Assembly: GCA_013202205.1 (NCBI GenBank)
Contig: JABMSB010000053.1
Span: 65,290-118,670, forward strand
Source: Candidatus Omnitrophota bacterium
GTDB lineage: Bacteria; Omnitrophota; Gorgyraeia; JABMSB01
DNA length: 53,381 nt
Reading direction: 5' to 3'
The notes beneath the pieces are model-generated. The model ran no database searches. It had not been told where the DNA came from and saw nothing but the letters and a program-made list of their open reading frames with translations. Numbering within the stretch: position 1 is the stretch's first letter; every line of letters begins with the position of its first letter. Made by a program: the position numbers and the translations under genes. Shown here in pieces: positions 8,892-17,603 of this stretch.

Positions 8892-8953
8892 GAGAAGGGG
8901 AGTAGAAGTCGAAAGAGAGTAGGACTTTTACCCCCGGCTTAAGGACGCGGTCT

Positions 8954-10513
8954 ATGAAGATATTCGGTAAATCGATAGGGTTGTATGTTGGAAAGGAAGC
9001 GGTGGCGATGGCCGTTGTCAAAGCCCAATTTGTCAAGAGCCAGCTAACCAGAGTGAAGACAATAGACTTGTCACCCGAGGTTATAGAAAAGGGGACAGCG
9101 CCGGCGGATACGGCCGCTATATTTGATAACTTTTTTAAGAAAGAGAAGATCAATGCTCCATCAATCACCCTATCGATCACATCTGATAAGTTGATGGTTC
9201 GGTATTTCCAGATACCGAATATCCCAAAAGATGAGAGGCCAAGTGCCATAAGTTTTGAGGCAAAGCGCTATGTACCGTTCGACCCTAAGGAGGTATACAG
9301 TACCTTTAAAATTGTTGGAGAGAAGAAGGGTGACAACAAACTGGATGTCCTATTCTGTGCGGCGCAGAAAGAATTTATAGATAGCTACCTTAGCGCTTAT
9401 AAGGAAAAGAAGCTGCGCATCACATCCATCGAGCCATCCGTCTTTAGCCTCGTGCGCCTCCTCTTATCGTTGAAGGCGATATCGGCTGAGAATGTTGTCG
9501 TAATCGTTGAGATAGCGAAGAAAGAAGCCCAGATCCATATAGTAAAGGGAGAGATAGTATATATATCACGCGTCGTTCCATTGGAAGAGGCGCTGCCACC
9601 TCAGGAATCTGTCCAGCCTCAAGAAACGGCAGCTACTGACACGCAAGGAGAAGTCCTTCCCGGGCAATTTGATGCGCTTGCAGATGAATTGAACCTTTCG
9701 ATCAGATATTTGAAGAAAGAATACCCAAGCGTAAATGTAGAGAAGATGCTTATTACAGGGGAGGAGCATCTGGTCGAAATTAAAGAAGCGCTTGCCAAGG
9801 TTTTTGAGATTCCCATCGAGATATTAGATATCACAAAGATATCCAAAGATATAAGAGACTCAAGTCACATCTTTGCCTTTGGTGCGGCATCCCGACAGAT
9901 GGGAAAATGGAAGACCGCTGCAGAGATAAACATGCTCCCCGGCGCAGGTAAACAATCCGCCCTGCCATTTAAGGTTAAGAAGGGTGAAGAGTACAGGATC
10001 GTTGCGGCGATAGGCCTTCCGATCGCACTGCTCATCGTTGGGATGGTTCACGCAAAGACAGCCGGTGAATTAAAAACACTTAAGAGGCAGATGCCCACAC
10101 AAGATCAGATAATCTCAGAGGGGCTTGCCGACATCATGAATATGCCCCTCGAGAGCCTAACCGCAGAGAAGAAGAAGCTGGAGGCCCAGAAAGCAGCATA
10201 CCAATCGGCCCTGGAGATACTTAAGATCTCCTTTGCCTCTAAGCTTAAAAGTTTCGCGGATAATACGCCGCATGGTATCTGGCTTACCAGCTTTTCATTC
10301 AGCATAGACAAAGGCGGTTCTTTGACCATGAATATAAGGGGTGCAGCCTATTCCGAGGACCAGGACGAATTGAGCCTGATAAGCACATTTACTAATGATT
10401 TGAAGAAGGACCCGAACTTCATCGCCGGTTTTAAGAGCATGGAGTTGGGTACTATCGATAAAGAGACGATAAGCGATACGACTATAACGCGTTTTAATGT
10501 TACATTTAAATGA
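8954..10513 (+). CDS. pilM: Type IV pilus assembly PilM fused to a PilN-like C-terminal half
   Basis: N-term actin-like PilM (SIGLYVGKEAVAMAVVK...ISFEAKRYVPFDPKEVYSTFKIVG); C-term EINMLPG + TM helix (IVAAIGLPIALLIVGMV) + coiled coil + PilN-like fold. Confidence 0.85.
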   Translation: MKIFGKSIGLYVGKEAVAMAVVKAQFVKSQLTRVKTIDLSPEVIEKGTAPADTAAIFDNFFKKEKINAPSITLSITSDKLMVRYFQIPNIPKDERPSAISFEAKRYVPFDPKEVYSTFKIVGEKKGDNKLDVLFCAAQKEFIDSYLSAYKEKKLRITSIEPSVFSLVRLLLSLKAISAENVVVIVEIAKKEAQIHIVKGEIVYISRVVPLEEALPPQESVQPQETAATDTQGEVLPGQFDALADELNLSIRYLKKEYPSVNVEKMLITGEEHLVEIKEALAKVFEIPIEILDITKISKDIRDSSHIFAFGAASRQMGKWKTAAEINMLPGAGKQSALPFKVKKGEEYRIVAAIGLPIALLIVGMVHAKTAGELKTLKRQMPTQDQIISEGLADIMNMPLESLTAEKKKLEAQKAAYQSALEILKISFASKLKSFADNTPHGIWLTSFSFSIDKGGSLTMNIRGAAYSEDQDELSLISTFTNDLKKDPNFIAGFKSMELGTIDKETISDTTITRFNVTFK

Positions 10514-10551
10514 TGACCTAAGGGTTTTTATCTTTAAACAAAGGGTTGCGG

Positions 10552-11163
10552 ATGGGTATGAAATTTGATATAGATACGATCAAGAAGAATCAAAACCTGA
10601 TAGCGGCCGTGCTCTGTGTAGTCATAGTCCCCATTATTATATGTACAAAGTTTATAATAACGCCGCGCACCGCAGAGATGAAAAAGATTCGGGCGGAAAC
10701 AGATGAATTTGCCCAGAAGAAGGTTGTAAAGAAGGGTATTGATGCGCTGGAGAAGGAGATAAATACTTATAAGGAATCGGTAATGGTAGGCGCAGACGCA
10801 CCATGGTTTTTGAGGAGTGTTATCGATGTGGCAGAGGATGCAGGTATTACTCCACTATCCGTAACCCCGCGCGAAACCGATTCAGGGGAGGGGCTTATCA
10901 AGCTATCCGCGACTATAAGCCTCGAATGCACCTATGAAGACCTGCTGCGATTTGTAAGTAATTTGGAAGGAACCGGCAACAATTTTATTATCAGCACATT
11001 GAATATAACCGGCATTGCCGGCAGGGTACCGATCCCCGGAGCTATTCCCCCTGAAGAGACTATAGAGGTATCGGATGAGGTAGAAGCAGAGAAGGATGAG
11101 GAGGAAGGACCGATACTACTAAGATTGAATGTCGAAGTATCGACCTACACGTTCAGGGGATAG
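10552..11163 (+). CDS. pilO: PilO-like pilus alignment protein
   Basis: Follows PilMN; one N-terminal TM (NLIAAVLCVVIVPIIICTKFII), coiled coil, then FLRSVIDVAEDAGITPLSVTPRE and small alpha/beta domain. Confidence 0.7.
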   Translation: MGMKFDIDTIKKNQNLIAAVLCVVIVPIIICTKFIITPRTAEMKKIRAETDEFAQKKVVKKGIDALEKEINTYKESVMVGADAPWFLRSVIDVAEDAGITPLSVTPRETDSGEGLIKLSATISLECTYEDLLRFVSNLEGTGNNFIISTLNITGIAGRVPIPGAIPPEETIEVSDEVEAEKDEEEGPILLRLNVEVSTYTFRG

Positions 11164-11180
11164 AAAAGACAGGACACGTT

Positions 11181-11768
11181 ATGGCAAAAGATCCGGCAAA
11201 GGCTAAAAAAGAGATGATGATGGTAGTTGTACTTTTCTTTGTATTCGCATTCCTTCTTTATGGCAAGTATCAGGAGAAGCAGGCACAGGAGGCGAAGAGA
11301 GAGATGTGGCGTAAACAGAATATGGCTGCCCTTGGGACCGACCCATCGATGCCCGGAGGCGCCGAGGCAAAAAGGGGAGCTAATGTCGTAACGATTAAAC
11401 TCTCTGCAACAGACCTCTTCGGCGGTACGCTGAAGCCAAAGCGCGGCAGCGGCGGCAAAGAAGGGGCTGCTGAGGCGGCCGGTGAGACGATTACCTTAGC
11501 GGGTGTTGGTGATCCATTCGAGCCGCCCATAAAGATGGATATGACACCTGACATTGGCCCGGAAGTTGCTATGGTCAATCTCGATTTTTTATCATTGGAA
11601 GGGTATGTATGGGGTGATGTAGATCCTAAGGCCATCATAAATGGTGAGGTCCTGAAGGTAGGGGATGATATAGAAGGTGCTATGATTATAAAGATAAGCC
11701 GAGAAGGTGTTATGCTCCATCACACAGAAGGTGATACACTTTTGACATTAAAGGATGAACTCTACTAG
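11181..11768 (+). CDS. PilP/GspC-like pilus protein, TM-anchored
   Basis: N-terminal TM; C-term LSLEGYVWGDVDPKAIINGEVLKVGDDIEGAMIIKISREGVMLHHTEGDTLLTL (PilP-like fold); gene position between PilO and secretin. Confidence 0.6.
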   Translation: MAKDPAKAKKEMMMVVVLFFVFAFLLYGKYQEKQAQEAKREMWRKQNMAALGTDPSMPGGAEAKRGANVVTIKLSATDLFGGTLKPKRGSGGKEGAAEAAGETITLAGVGDPFEPPIKMDMTPDIGPEVAMVNLDFLSLEGYVWGDVDPKAIINGEVLKVGDDIEGAMIIKISREGVMLHHTEGDTLLTLKDELY

Positions 11769-11800
11769 GAAAGTTATTTAAAATAAGAAAGAGGTGACCC

Positions 11801-13498
11801 ATGAAAAGATCTATTACTACCCTTATCTGCCTGCGGATATTTCTTGCGGCATCTTTAGTTCTTGCTCAAGGACCGCCGGCAGCCCCGCTGGCTGCCGAAG
11901 GCGTACCGATGGGATTACCATCCGGAGGGGAAGGAAGCTTGCCCCCCGGTGAGATGACCGATGCGGATATGCTGGCTGAACGAATACGCGCCTTAAGGCC
12001 GGACGGCGATATCCCCAACATTTCGATGGACTTTAAAGACGCCAGCCTGAGGGCTATACTGAAATTATTATCTCAACAGTCGGGATTGAATTTTGTCTCA
12101 GGCAGCGGTGTTGAAGATATGTCCATTACGCTCTATTTGGATGATATCCCTATAAATGAGGCTATCACGACGGTGTTGGGTGCAAATGGACTGGTATACG
12201 AATCGGCAGCGGACGGAAAGGTCTTCATAGTGCAGCAGCCAATAGAGGAAGCGGTCGGTGGTGTAGAGACGAAGACGAAGGTCTTTACGTTTGAATATAC
12301 AAAGATAGGCCAGACGGATGAATCGAGGTCTACGGGGATGATCGAGATCTTTGAAAAGATGCTCTCAGAAGCAGGGAGCCTTACCGTAGATGAGAAGACC
12401 AATAGTGTAGTCGTCACGGATACAGAGGAGACTTTCGAAAGAATAGATGATGTGATAAAAGAGCTTGATACGCCTACGCCGCAGGTGCTCATCGAAGCCA
12501 GGATAATGAATATATCTTTGACCGAGACGGAGAAGATGGGCATCAACTGGACCGTCGGGGCCACCATTACTGCGGCGGGCCCAGTCTTTCATACATTTCC
12601 GTTTCAGAAGAAGAGCTCGATGGGTGAATATGGCGCTACCCTGACCGGCACGGCGGCGGGGGAAGAGCTCCCATCGAAAGACATAAGCAGCGGTTTTACA
12701 TTTGGTACGCTCGACCCCTCAGCCTTCTCCGCGGTCTTGGAGCTGCTGAAATCGAGGACCGACACCAAGACACTCTCAAACCCGCGTATCGTCGTCTCGA
12801 ATGACCAGACGGCAAATATACACGTGGGCGACACAAAAGCCATACCGACATATGAAAGGAATGATACGACCGGCACGTTTGAGATAACGGGCTATGATGA
12901 AAAGGAGTTTGGCGTTACGCTAGATGTTACGCCTCACGTAAGTAAGAGCGGTATAATAACACTCGAGGTCAAGCCTGAGGTCAGCGCTTTCGATGATTGG
13001 GAGACGGTCAGCGGTGATATAAGAGCGCCGAGCTATACGACCACAGAGGCTGAGACGACAGTCGACGTCAAGGATGGTGAGACGCTCGTAATAGGTGGGT
13101 TGATCAAAGAGGAGAAGACAAAGACTACCAATAAGGTACCGTTTTTGGGTGATATTCCGGTTCTTGGCAGGCTCTTATTCAAAAAGACAGAAGACCAAAC
13201 TGAGACTAAAGAGCTGATATTCTTTGTAACAGTACATCTTGTGAGGCCGCGTGAGATAAAGGGTGTTGAGACCTCACCCGTAGGCGTTGGCCAGCTCACC
13301 CTACCGCAAAATGCGCCCCTGCCTGCTGATAAACTTATGCCTATGCAGCAGCCTTTACCCATGATGCAGCAGCCTTTTTCAGCAGTGGAGCAGACTTCGC
13401 CGATGCAGAAGGTCGCAAAATCGAGGGAGCAGGAGATAGAAGAAGCTATAAGAGATATATATTTAGAGCGTGAGCTGCAAGTGGGTGGTATTGAATAG
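11801..13498 (+). CDS. pilQ: Secretin PilQ/GspD family
   Basis: Signal peptide; MDFKDASLRAILKLLSQQSGLNFV; secretin domain LLKSRTDTKTLSNPRIVVSNDQTANIHVGD...VKDGETLVIGGLIKEEKT...VPFLGDIPVLGRLLF. Confidence 0.93.
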   Translation: MKRSITTLICLRIFLAASLVLAQGPPAAPLAAEGVPMGLPSGGEGSLPPGEMTDADMLAERIRALRPDGDIPNISMDFKDASLRAILKLLSQQSGLNFVSGSGVEDMSITLYLDDIPINEAITTVLGANGLVYESAADGKVFIVQQPIEEAVGGVETKTKVFTFEYTKIGQTDESRSTGMIEIFEKMLSEAGSLTVDEKTNSVVVTDTEETFERIDDVIKELDTPTPQVLIEARIMNISLTETEKMGINWTVGATITAAGPVFHTFPFQKKSSMGEYGATLTGTAAGEELPSKDISSGFTFGTLDPSAFSAVLELLKSRTDTKTLSNPRIVVSNDQTANIHVGDTKAIPTYERNDTTGTFEITGYDEKEFGVTLDVTPHVSKSGIITLEVKPEVSAFDDWETVSGDIRAPSYTTTEAETTVDVKDGETLVIGGLIKEEKTKTTNKVPFLGDIPVLGRLLFKKTEDQTETKELIFFVTVHLVRPREIKGVETSPVGVGQLTLPQNAPLPADKLMPMQQPLPMMQQPFSAVEQTSPMQKVAKSREQEIEEAIRDIYLERELQVGGIE

Positions 13499-13545
13499 TA
13501 GCAATAATCTGTTGTAGTAGCAACCGTATGATGAGGTGAAGAATT

Positions 13546-15246
13546 ATGCCTAAGATGAGAATAAAATTGGGAGAACTCTTAAAGGGCGAAGGGTTGATAA
13601 CGGATGAACAGGTCCAGAAGGCCCTAGTTGACCAAAAGACGAAGGGCGGTCAGATGGGGGAGGCCCTGGTGAGGCTGGGGTTTGTAAAGGAAGAGGATAT
13701 GGTGCGTGTCCTGGGAAAACAGCTTGGCATGCAATATCTGTCAAAGGGCAAGGGCCTTCTCAAACCCGACAGGACGAACAAGGAATTATTGCGGGCCATT
13801 CCGGAAGGGTTTGCAAAGGACCATATTGTATTGCCCATATCCTTGACGATGAATTCTCTTACCGTAGCTTTTGCAGATCCTTTGGATATCATGACGATGG
13901 ATAATCTCAAGCGTGTAACAGGACGGGATATCAACCCTGTAGTCGCGACGAAGACAGACCTGCTCTCTGCGATAGATGAGTTTTACGGCGGAAAGGTTGC
14001 GGATTCGAAGGCCGGTCCACCGGTCGCCGAAGGAGGTGTCATCACCGAGGAGGGATTGGATCTAGATAAGGTATTAAGTGAGGCCGGGGAACCTTCGGTG
14101 ATCAAGACGGTAGATGCTATCATAACCCAGGGTGTCGAGAAGGGAGCCAGCGATATACACATAGAACCGTTTGAGGGCAAGATAAATTTGAGATACAGGA
14201 TCGACGGTGTGCTGCACAACATGCCGCCGCCTTCGAAAAAGATGCTGCTGCCGATCGTATCGAGGGTCAAGATAATGTCGAAGATGGACATTGCGGAGAA
14301 ACGCCTCCCGCAAGACGGTGCCATTGGCATGCAGGTCGGAGGGAAGTCCATAGAGATGAGAGTCTCTACCGTACCTACGGTTTATGGTGAGAAGATCGTT
14401 ATCAGGATAATGGACGCGTCGCGTGTTGCCCTCGACCTTGAGGGGCTCGGGTTTGATGATGCCCAGCTTAAATTATTTAAAGAAGCTTCAGAGAAACCAT
14501 TCGGACTTATCTTTTTGACCGGCCCAACAGGTAGTGGGAAATCTACAACCCTTTATGCTACCCTAAGTCAACTTAGATCACCGCGCCGCAATATCATCAC
14601 CATAGAAGACCCGGTCGAATTTAAGGTCGATGGCATCAACCAGGTGCAGGCGAGGTCCGATATAGGGTTGACATTCTCTGCGGGCCTACGCGCCTTTTTG
14701 AGGCAGGACCCTGACGTGATGATGGTCGGTGAGGTAAGGGATCTTGATACCGCGCAGATATGCGTACGCGCGGCACTGACAGGTCATCTCGTGCTTTCAA
14801 CCCTCCATACCAACACTGCCCCGGGTGCTGTTACGCGCCTGGTCAATATAGGCGTAGAACCTTATCTTATAGCCTCAAGCCTTATTATGGTAGTAGCGCA
14901 GAGATTGGTACGCCGCCTGTGTGCTAAGTGTAAGGCGGAATGCAAACCGGATAAGGATAAACTCGACGGTATAAAACTTTCTGCAGAAGATAAATTTTTC
15001 AGAGCGGTAGGGTGCCCGGAATGCGCCCAGACCGGATACAGGGGCAGAGTCGCGATTCACGAAATAATGGTTATCAATAATAAGCTCAAAGAGCTGATAA
15101 CGAAGAATGCATCCACACACATACTGACGCAGGTTGCTCGGGAGTCAGGCATGATGTCTCTCAGGGAGTCAGGCATGACAAAGGTGAAGCAGGGCATGAC
15201 GAGTCTTGAAGAGATCTTGAGTATCACATACGAAGATGAAGGATAA
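13546..15246 (+). CDS. pilB: Type IV pilus assembly ATPase PilB (GspE family)
   Basis: MshEN-like N-term; GLIFLTGPTGSGKSTTLYATL, RQDPDVMMVGEVRDLDTAQ, CAKCKAEC...CPECAQTGYRGRVAIHE. Confidence 0.95.
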   Translation: MPKMRIKLGELLKGEGLITDEQVQKALVDQKTKGGQMGEALVRLGFVKEEDMVRVLGKQLGMQYLSKGKGLLKPDRTNKELLRAIPEGFAKDHIVLPISLTMNSLTVAFADPLDIMTMDNLKRVTGRDINPVVATKTDLLSAIDEFYGGKVADSKAGPPVAEGGVITEEGLDLDKVLSEAGEPSVIKTVDAIITQGVEKGASDIHIEPFEGKINLRYRIDGVLHNMPPPSKKMLLPIVSRVKIMSKMDIAEKRLPQDGAIGMQVGGKSIEMRVSTVPTVYGEKIVIRIMDASRVALDLEGLGFDDAQLKLFKEASEKPFGLIFLTGPTGSGKSTTLYATLSQLRSPRRNIITIEDPVEFKVDGINQVQARSDIGLTFSAGLRAFLRQDPDVMMVGEVRDLDTAQICVRAALTGHLVLSTLHTNTAPGAVTRLVNIGVEPYLIASSLIMVVAQRLVRRLCAKCKAECKPDKDKLDGIKLSAEDKFFRAVGCPECAQTGYRGRVAIHEIMVINNKLKELITKNASTHILTQVARESGMMSLRESGMTKVKQGMTSLEEILSITYEDEG

Positions 15247-15273
15247 GGGGTTCTGAATAGAGGGAGGCAAAGA

Positions 15274-16515
15274 ATGCCTAATTATACATACAGGGCAAGA
15301 GACAGGGAAGGGAAGTCGGCGGAAGGCGAGCTTGAGGCCGCAAGCCAGGAAGCAGCGGTTGCAGCGCTTCAGGAAAAGGGGTTCTTTGTAACCTTTGTAG
15401 CCGAGAAGAAAGCAGCCGTTAAATCGCCTACCACTACAACCGCGCGACGCGGGCCCGGCAAAAGGAGGATGCATCGTAAGGTTAAACTGGATGACCTGAT
15501 CCTCTTTGCGCGCCAACTTGCCACTATGCTCGAATCCGGCGTTAATCTCTTAAGAAGCATAACGATACTGATCGGCCAGGTTGAATCACGGCAGCTTATG
15601 GAAGCGGTCACTGACATAAAAGAGAATGTAGAGAAAGGTACCAGCCTGAGGGACTCTCTGGCAAAATATCCGCGCATCTTCTCAAGCATGTGGGTAAATC
15701 TCGTCGAGGTCGGTGAAGCGACGGGAGAGTTGCCGGCCATATTAAACCAGCTGTCCGCATATTTAGAGTCTACATCAGCATTACAGAGAAAGATAAAGGG
15801 CGCGCTCGTCTATCCTATCATATTGGTCGTAGCTTCTGTAGGTGCCATCACGGTATTTATGGTCAAGATTATCCCCATGTTTGTAGATATATTTAAGGGT
15901 TTTGACATGAAGCTTCCGGCATTGACAGAAGCGGTCTTTACCGCAAGCGTATATTGCAGGCAGTATTTTCCTCACGGCGTAGGCATTCTCATAGGCCTGG
16001 CCGTAATAATGAGGTTTGTGATAAGGACAGAGAAGGGCAGGTATGCTGTAGATAGGATGCTCCTTGGGATACCTGTATTGGGCCTACTTATTTTACAGGG
16101 GGCGGTAGTTAGGTTTGCCCGGTCCTTGGCGATGCTGGTCCGAAGCGGCAGCCCGCTTCTTTACTCCCTCGATATTATATCAAGAATCGTCAACAATAAG
16201 TTTCTTGAGAGAGCGCTATTAAGGACTAAGGATGGCATACAGGAAGGCCGTGGCATGGCAGAGGTCCTTGAGGAAGAGGCGGTCTTTCCGCCCATAGTCC
16301 ATGAGATGGTCAGGGTGGGTGAGGAGACCGGTAAACTGACTGATATGCTCGACAGGTTGGGTGACTTCTTCGACGAGCGTGTCTCAGCATCCGTACAGAG
16401 GATGGCCAGCATGTTTGAGCCGATCCTCCTGATATTTATGGGGGGTGTGATAGGAACGCTCGTCATGGCCATGTTCTTACCTATCTTCAATATGTCTCAG
16501 ATAGGAGGGGGATAG
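15274..16515 (+). CDS. pilC: Type IV pilus inner-membrane platform protein PilC (GspF family)
   Basis: YTYRARDREGKSAEGELEA...FARQLATMLESGVNLLRSI...VGEATGELPAILNQLSAYLE...VGEETGKLTDMLDRL. Confidence 0.95.
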   Translation: MPNYTYRARDREGKSAEGELEAASQEAAVAALQEKGFFVTFVAEKKAAVKSPTTTTARRGPGKRRMHRKVKLDDLILFARQLATMLESGVNLLRSITILIGQVESRQLMEAVTDIKENVEKGTSLRDSLAKYPRIFSSMWVNLVEVGEATGELPAILNQLSAYLESTSALQRKIKGALVYPIILVVASVGAITVFMVKIIPMFVDIFKGFDMKLPALTEAVFTASVYCRQYFPHGVGILIGLAVIMRFVIRTEKGRYAVDRMLLGIPVLGLLILQGAVVRFARSLAMLVRSGSPLLYSLDIISRIVNNKFLERALLRTKDGIQEGRGMAEVLEEEAVFPPIVHEMVRVGEETGKLTDMLDRLGDFFDERVSASVQRMASMFEPILLIFMGGVIGTLVMAMFLPIFNMSQIGGG

Positions 16516-16587
16516 CTTTATAACAGCAAAGAATAAGAAGGCATATTCTGTGCAACTTGTCAATTTGCATATGTTACCATATTAGAT

Positions 16588-16621
16588 CTTATTTTTAAGG
16601 GCATTCTCTTATAAAAATAAG
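16588..16621 (+). other. AT-rich hairpin downstream of pilC
   Basis: CTTATTTTTA (16588-16597) / TAAAAATAAG (16612-16621), 10-bp perfect stem, 14-nt loop. Confidence 0.5.
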
Positions 16622-16661
16622 GGGTAAAAAGGGTTAAGGTTAGCAAAGCAGAAACTTTGTA

Positions 16662-16690
16662 TTGACAACCCAGGGCATCTATGATATACT
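16662..16690 (+). promoter_or_regulatory. Sigma70-like promoter TTGACA-N17-TATACT upstream of first pilin
   Basis: TTGACA 16662-16667, TATACT 16685-16690, spacer 17 nt. Confidence 0.8.
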
Positions 16691-16757
16691 TTGGTGTCTA
16701 TTATTTATAATACCTTTAATAAACGGCAGATAGTAAAAATGGGGGGGGTGAGGTAAG

Positions 16758-17177
16758 ATGAAACGCGGTTTTACGTTAATAGAACTCCTAATTGTAGTTA
16801 TAATCGTAGGCATATTAGCTACAGTAGCACTACCTCAGTACACGAAGGTGGTTCAGAAGACGCGCGGAGCAGAGGCTGTCAGCATGCTTGGTTCGATACG
16901 GACCGGGCAGACGCTCTATTATGCAGAGAAGGGCGTATTTACTATCACTATGAGCGATTTGCTTGTAGAACCTCCATCAAGCGGTAAGTGGGATTATTAC
17001 CTTGATCAGGATACAGCGGAGGGAGGAGATCTTACAGGGTATGTATGGGCATTAGCAGAAATGGAAGATCTCTATATAACCCTCAAGATCAATTATGACG
17101 GTTCGACGCTATGGGGTCCGCCAGGTCCAACCGGGAAAGTGCTTGCTGACAAACACCCGGGAACACCGTCGAATTAA
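16758..17177 (+). CDS. pilA: Type IV pilin, short leader (pilin 1)
   Basis: MKRG|FTLIELLIVVIIVGILATVALPQY class III signal and alpha1-N helix. Confidence 0.93.
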   Translation: MKRGFTLIELLIVVIIVGILATVALPQYTKVVQKTRGAEAVSMLGSIRTGQTLYYAEKGVFTITMSDLLVEPPSSGKWDYYLDQDTAEGGDLTGYVWALAEMEDLYITLKINYDGSTLWGPPGPTGKVLADKHPGTPSN

Positions 17178-17227
17178 GGGATATATTTTATACCTTCCCT
17201 CAATTCGTGCATATAGTAGTGGGTAGA

Positions 17228-17480
17228 GGGGTTGTTTTAGGTGCGAGAGATTTGTTTGTGGAATATTTATACTGCTATTGACTTAAGCTATTCTCGCCAA
17301 AGAAAAACAAACCCCAAAGCTAAGCTAAAGACAGGTAGCGTTCGACCCGTAGTGGAAATCATCTATTTCGACGAAAGGGTCGCGGTCTGTAAGGGTATAT
17401 TGAAGGTTTTTAAAAGTACGTTCCCCAAGGCTGTTGCGAAGGCATAAGCGCTAAGTGGCGCACGGCACAGAAAGGAGAGT
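17228..17480 (+). ncRNA. Candidate structured leader/ncRNA between the two pilin genes
   Basis: Nested stems GGGGTTGTTTT(17228-17238)/AAAACAAACCCC(17304-17315) and GCGAGA(17243-17248)/TCTCGC(17292-17297); second hairpin CGACCC(17343-17348)/GGGTCG(17377-17382) enclosing GAAAT/ATTTC. Confidence 0.4.
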
Positions 17481-17556
17481 GAGGAAAAAAGAAAGATGGG
17501 GGCTTAGGTTGTTTTATATAAAGAGGTGGAAGCAATTTTTATATATAAGATATTAA

Positions 17557-17573
17557 GTCGGCTTGGAGCCGAC
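17557..17573 (+). other. Perfect small hairpin GTCGGC-TTGGA-GCCGAC just upstream of the second pilin RBS
   Basis: 6-bp stem, 5-nt loop. Confidence 0.55.
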
Positions 17574-17603
17574 AGCATAAAAAGGGAAAGGGGGTAGAGG
17601 ATC

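Noticed and set aside
17280-17345. Possible GEMM-type c-di-GMP riboswitch (CAAACC, CAAAGCTA, AGGTAGC fragments)
   Set aside because: Fragments are reminiscent, but spacing and pairing do not match the GEMM-I core as I know it; cmscan would decide. Kept only as a generic structured-region finding.
17241-17447. 68-aa ORF between the pilins
   Set aside because: GTG start without SD; the frame crosses the paired stems of the candidate structured RNA; no recognisable motif.
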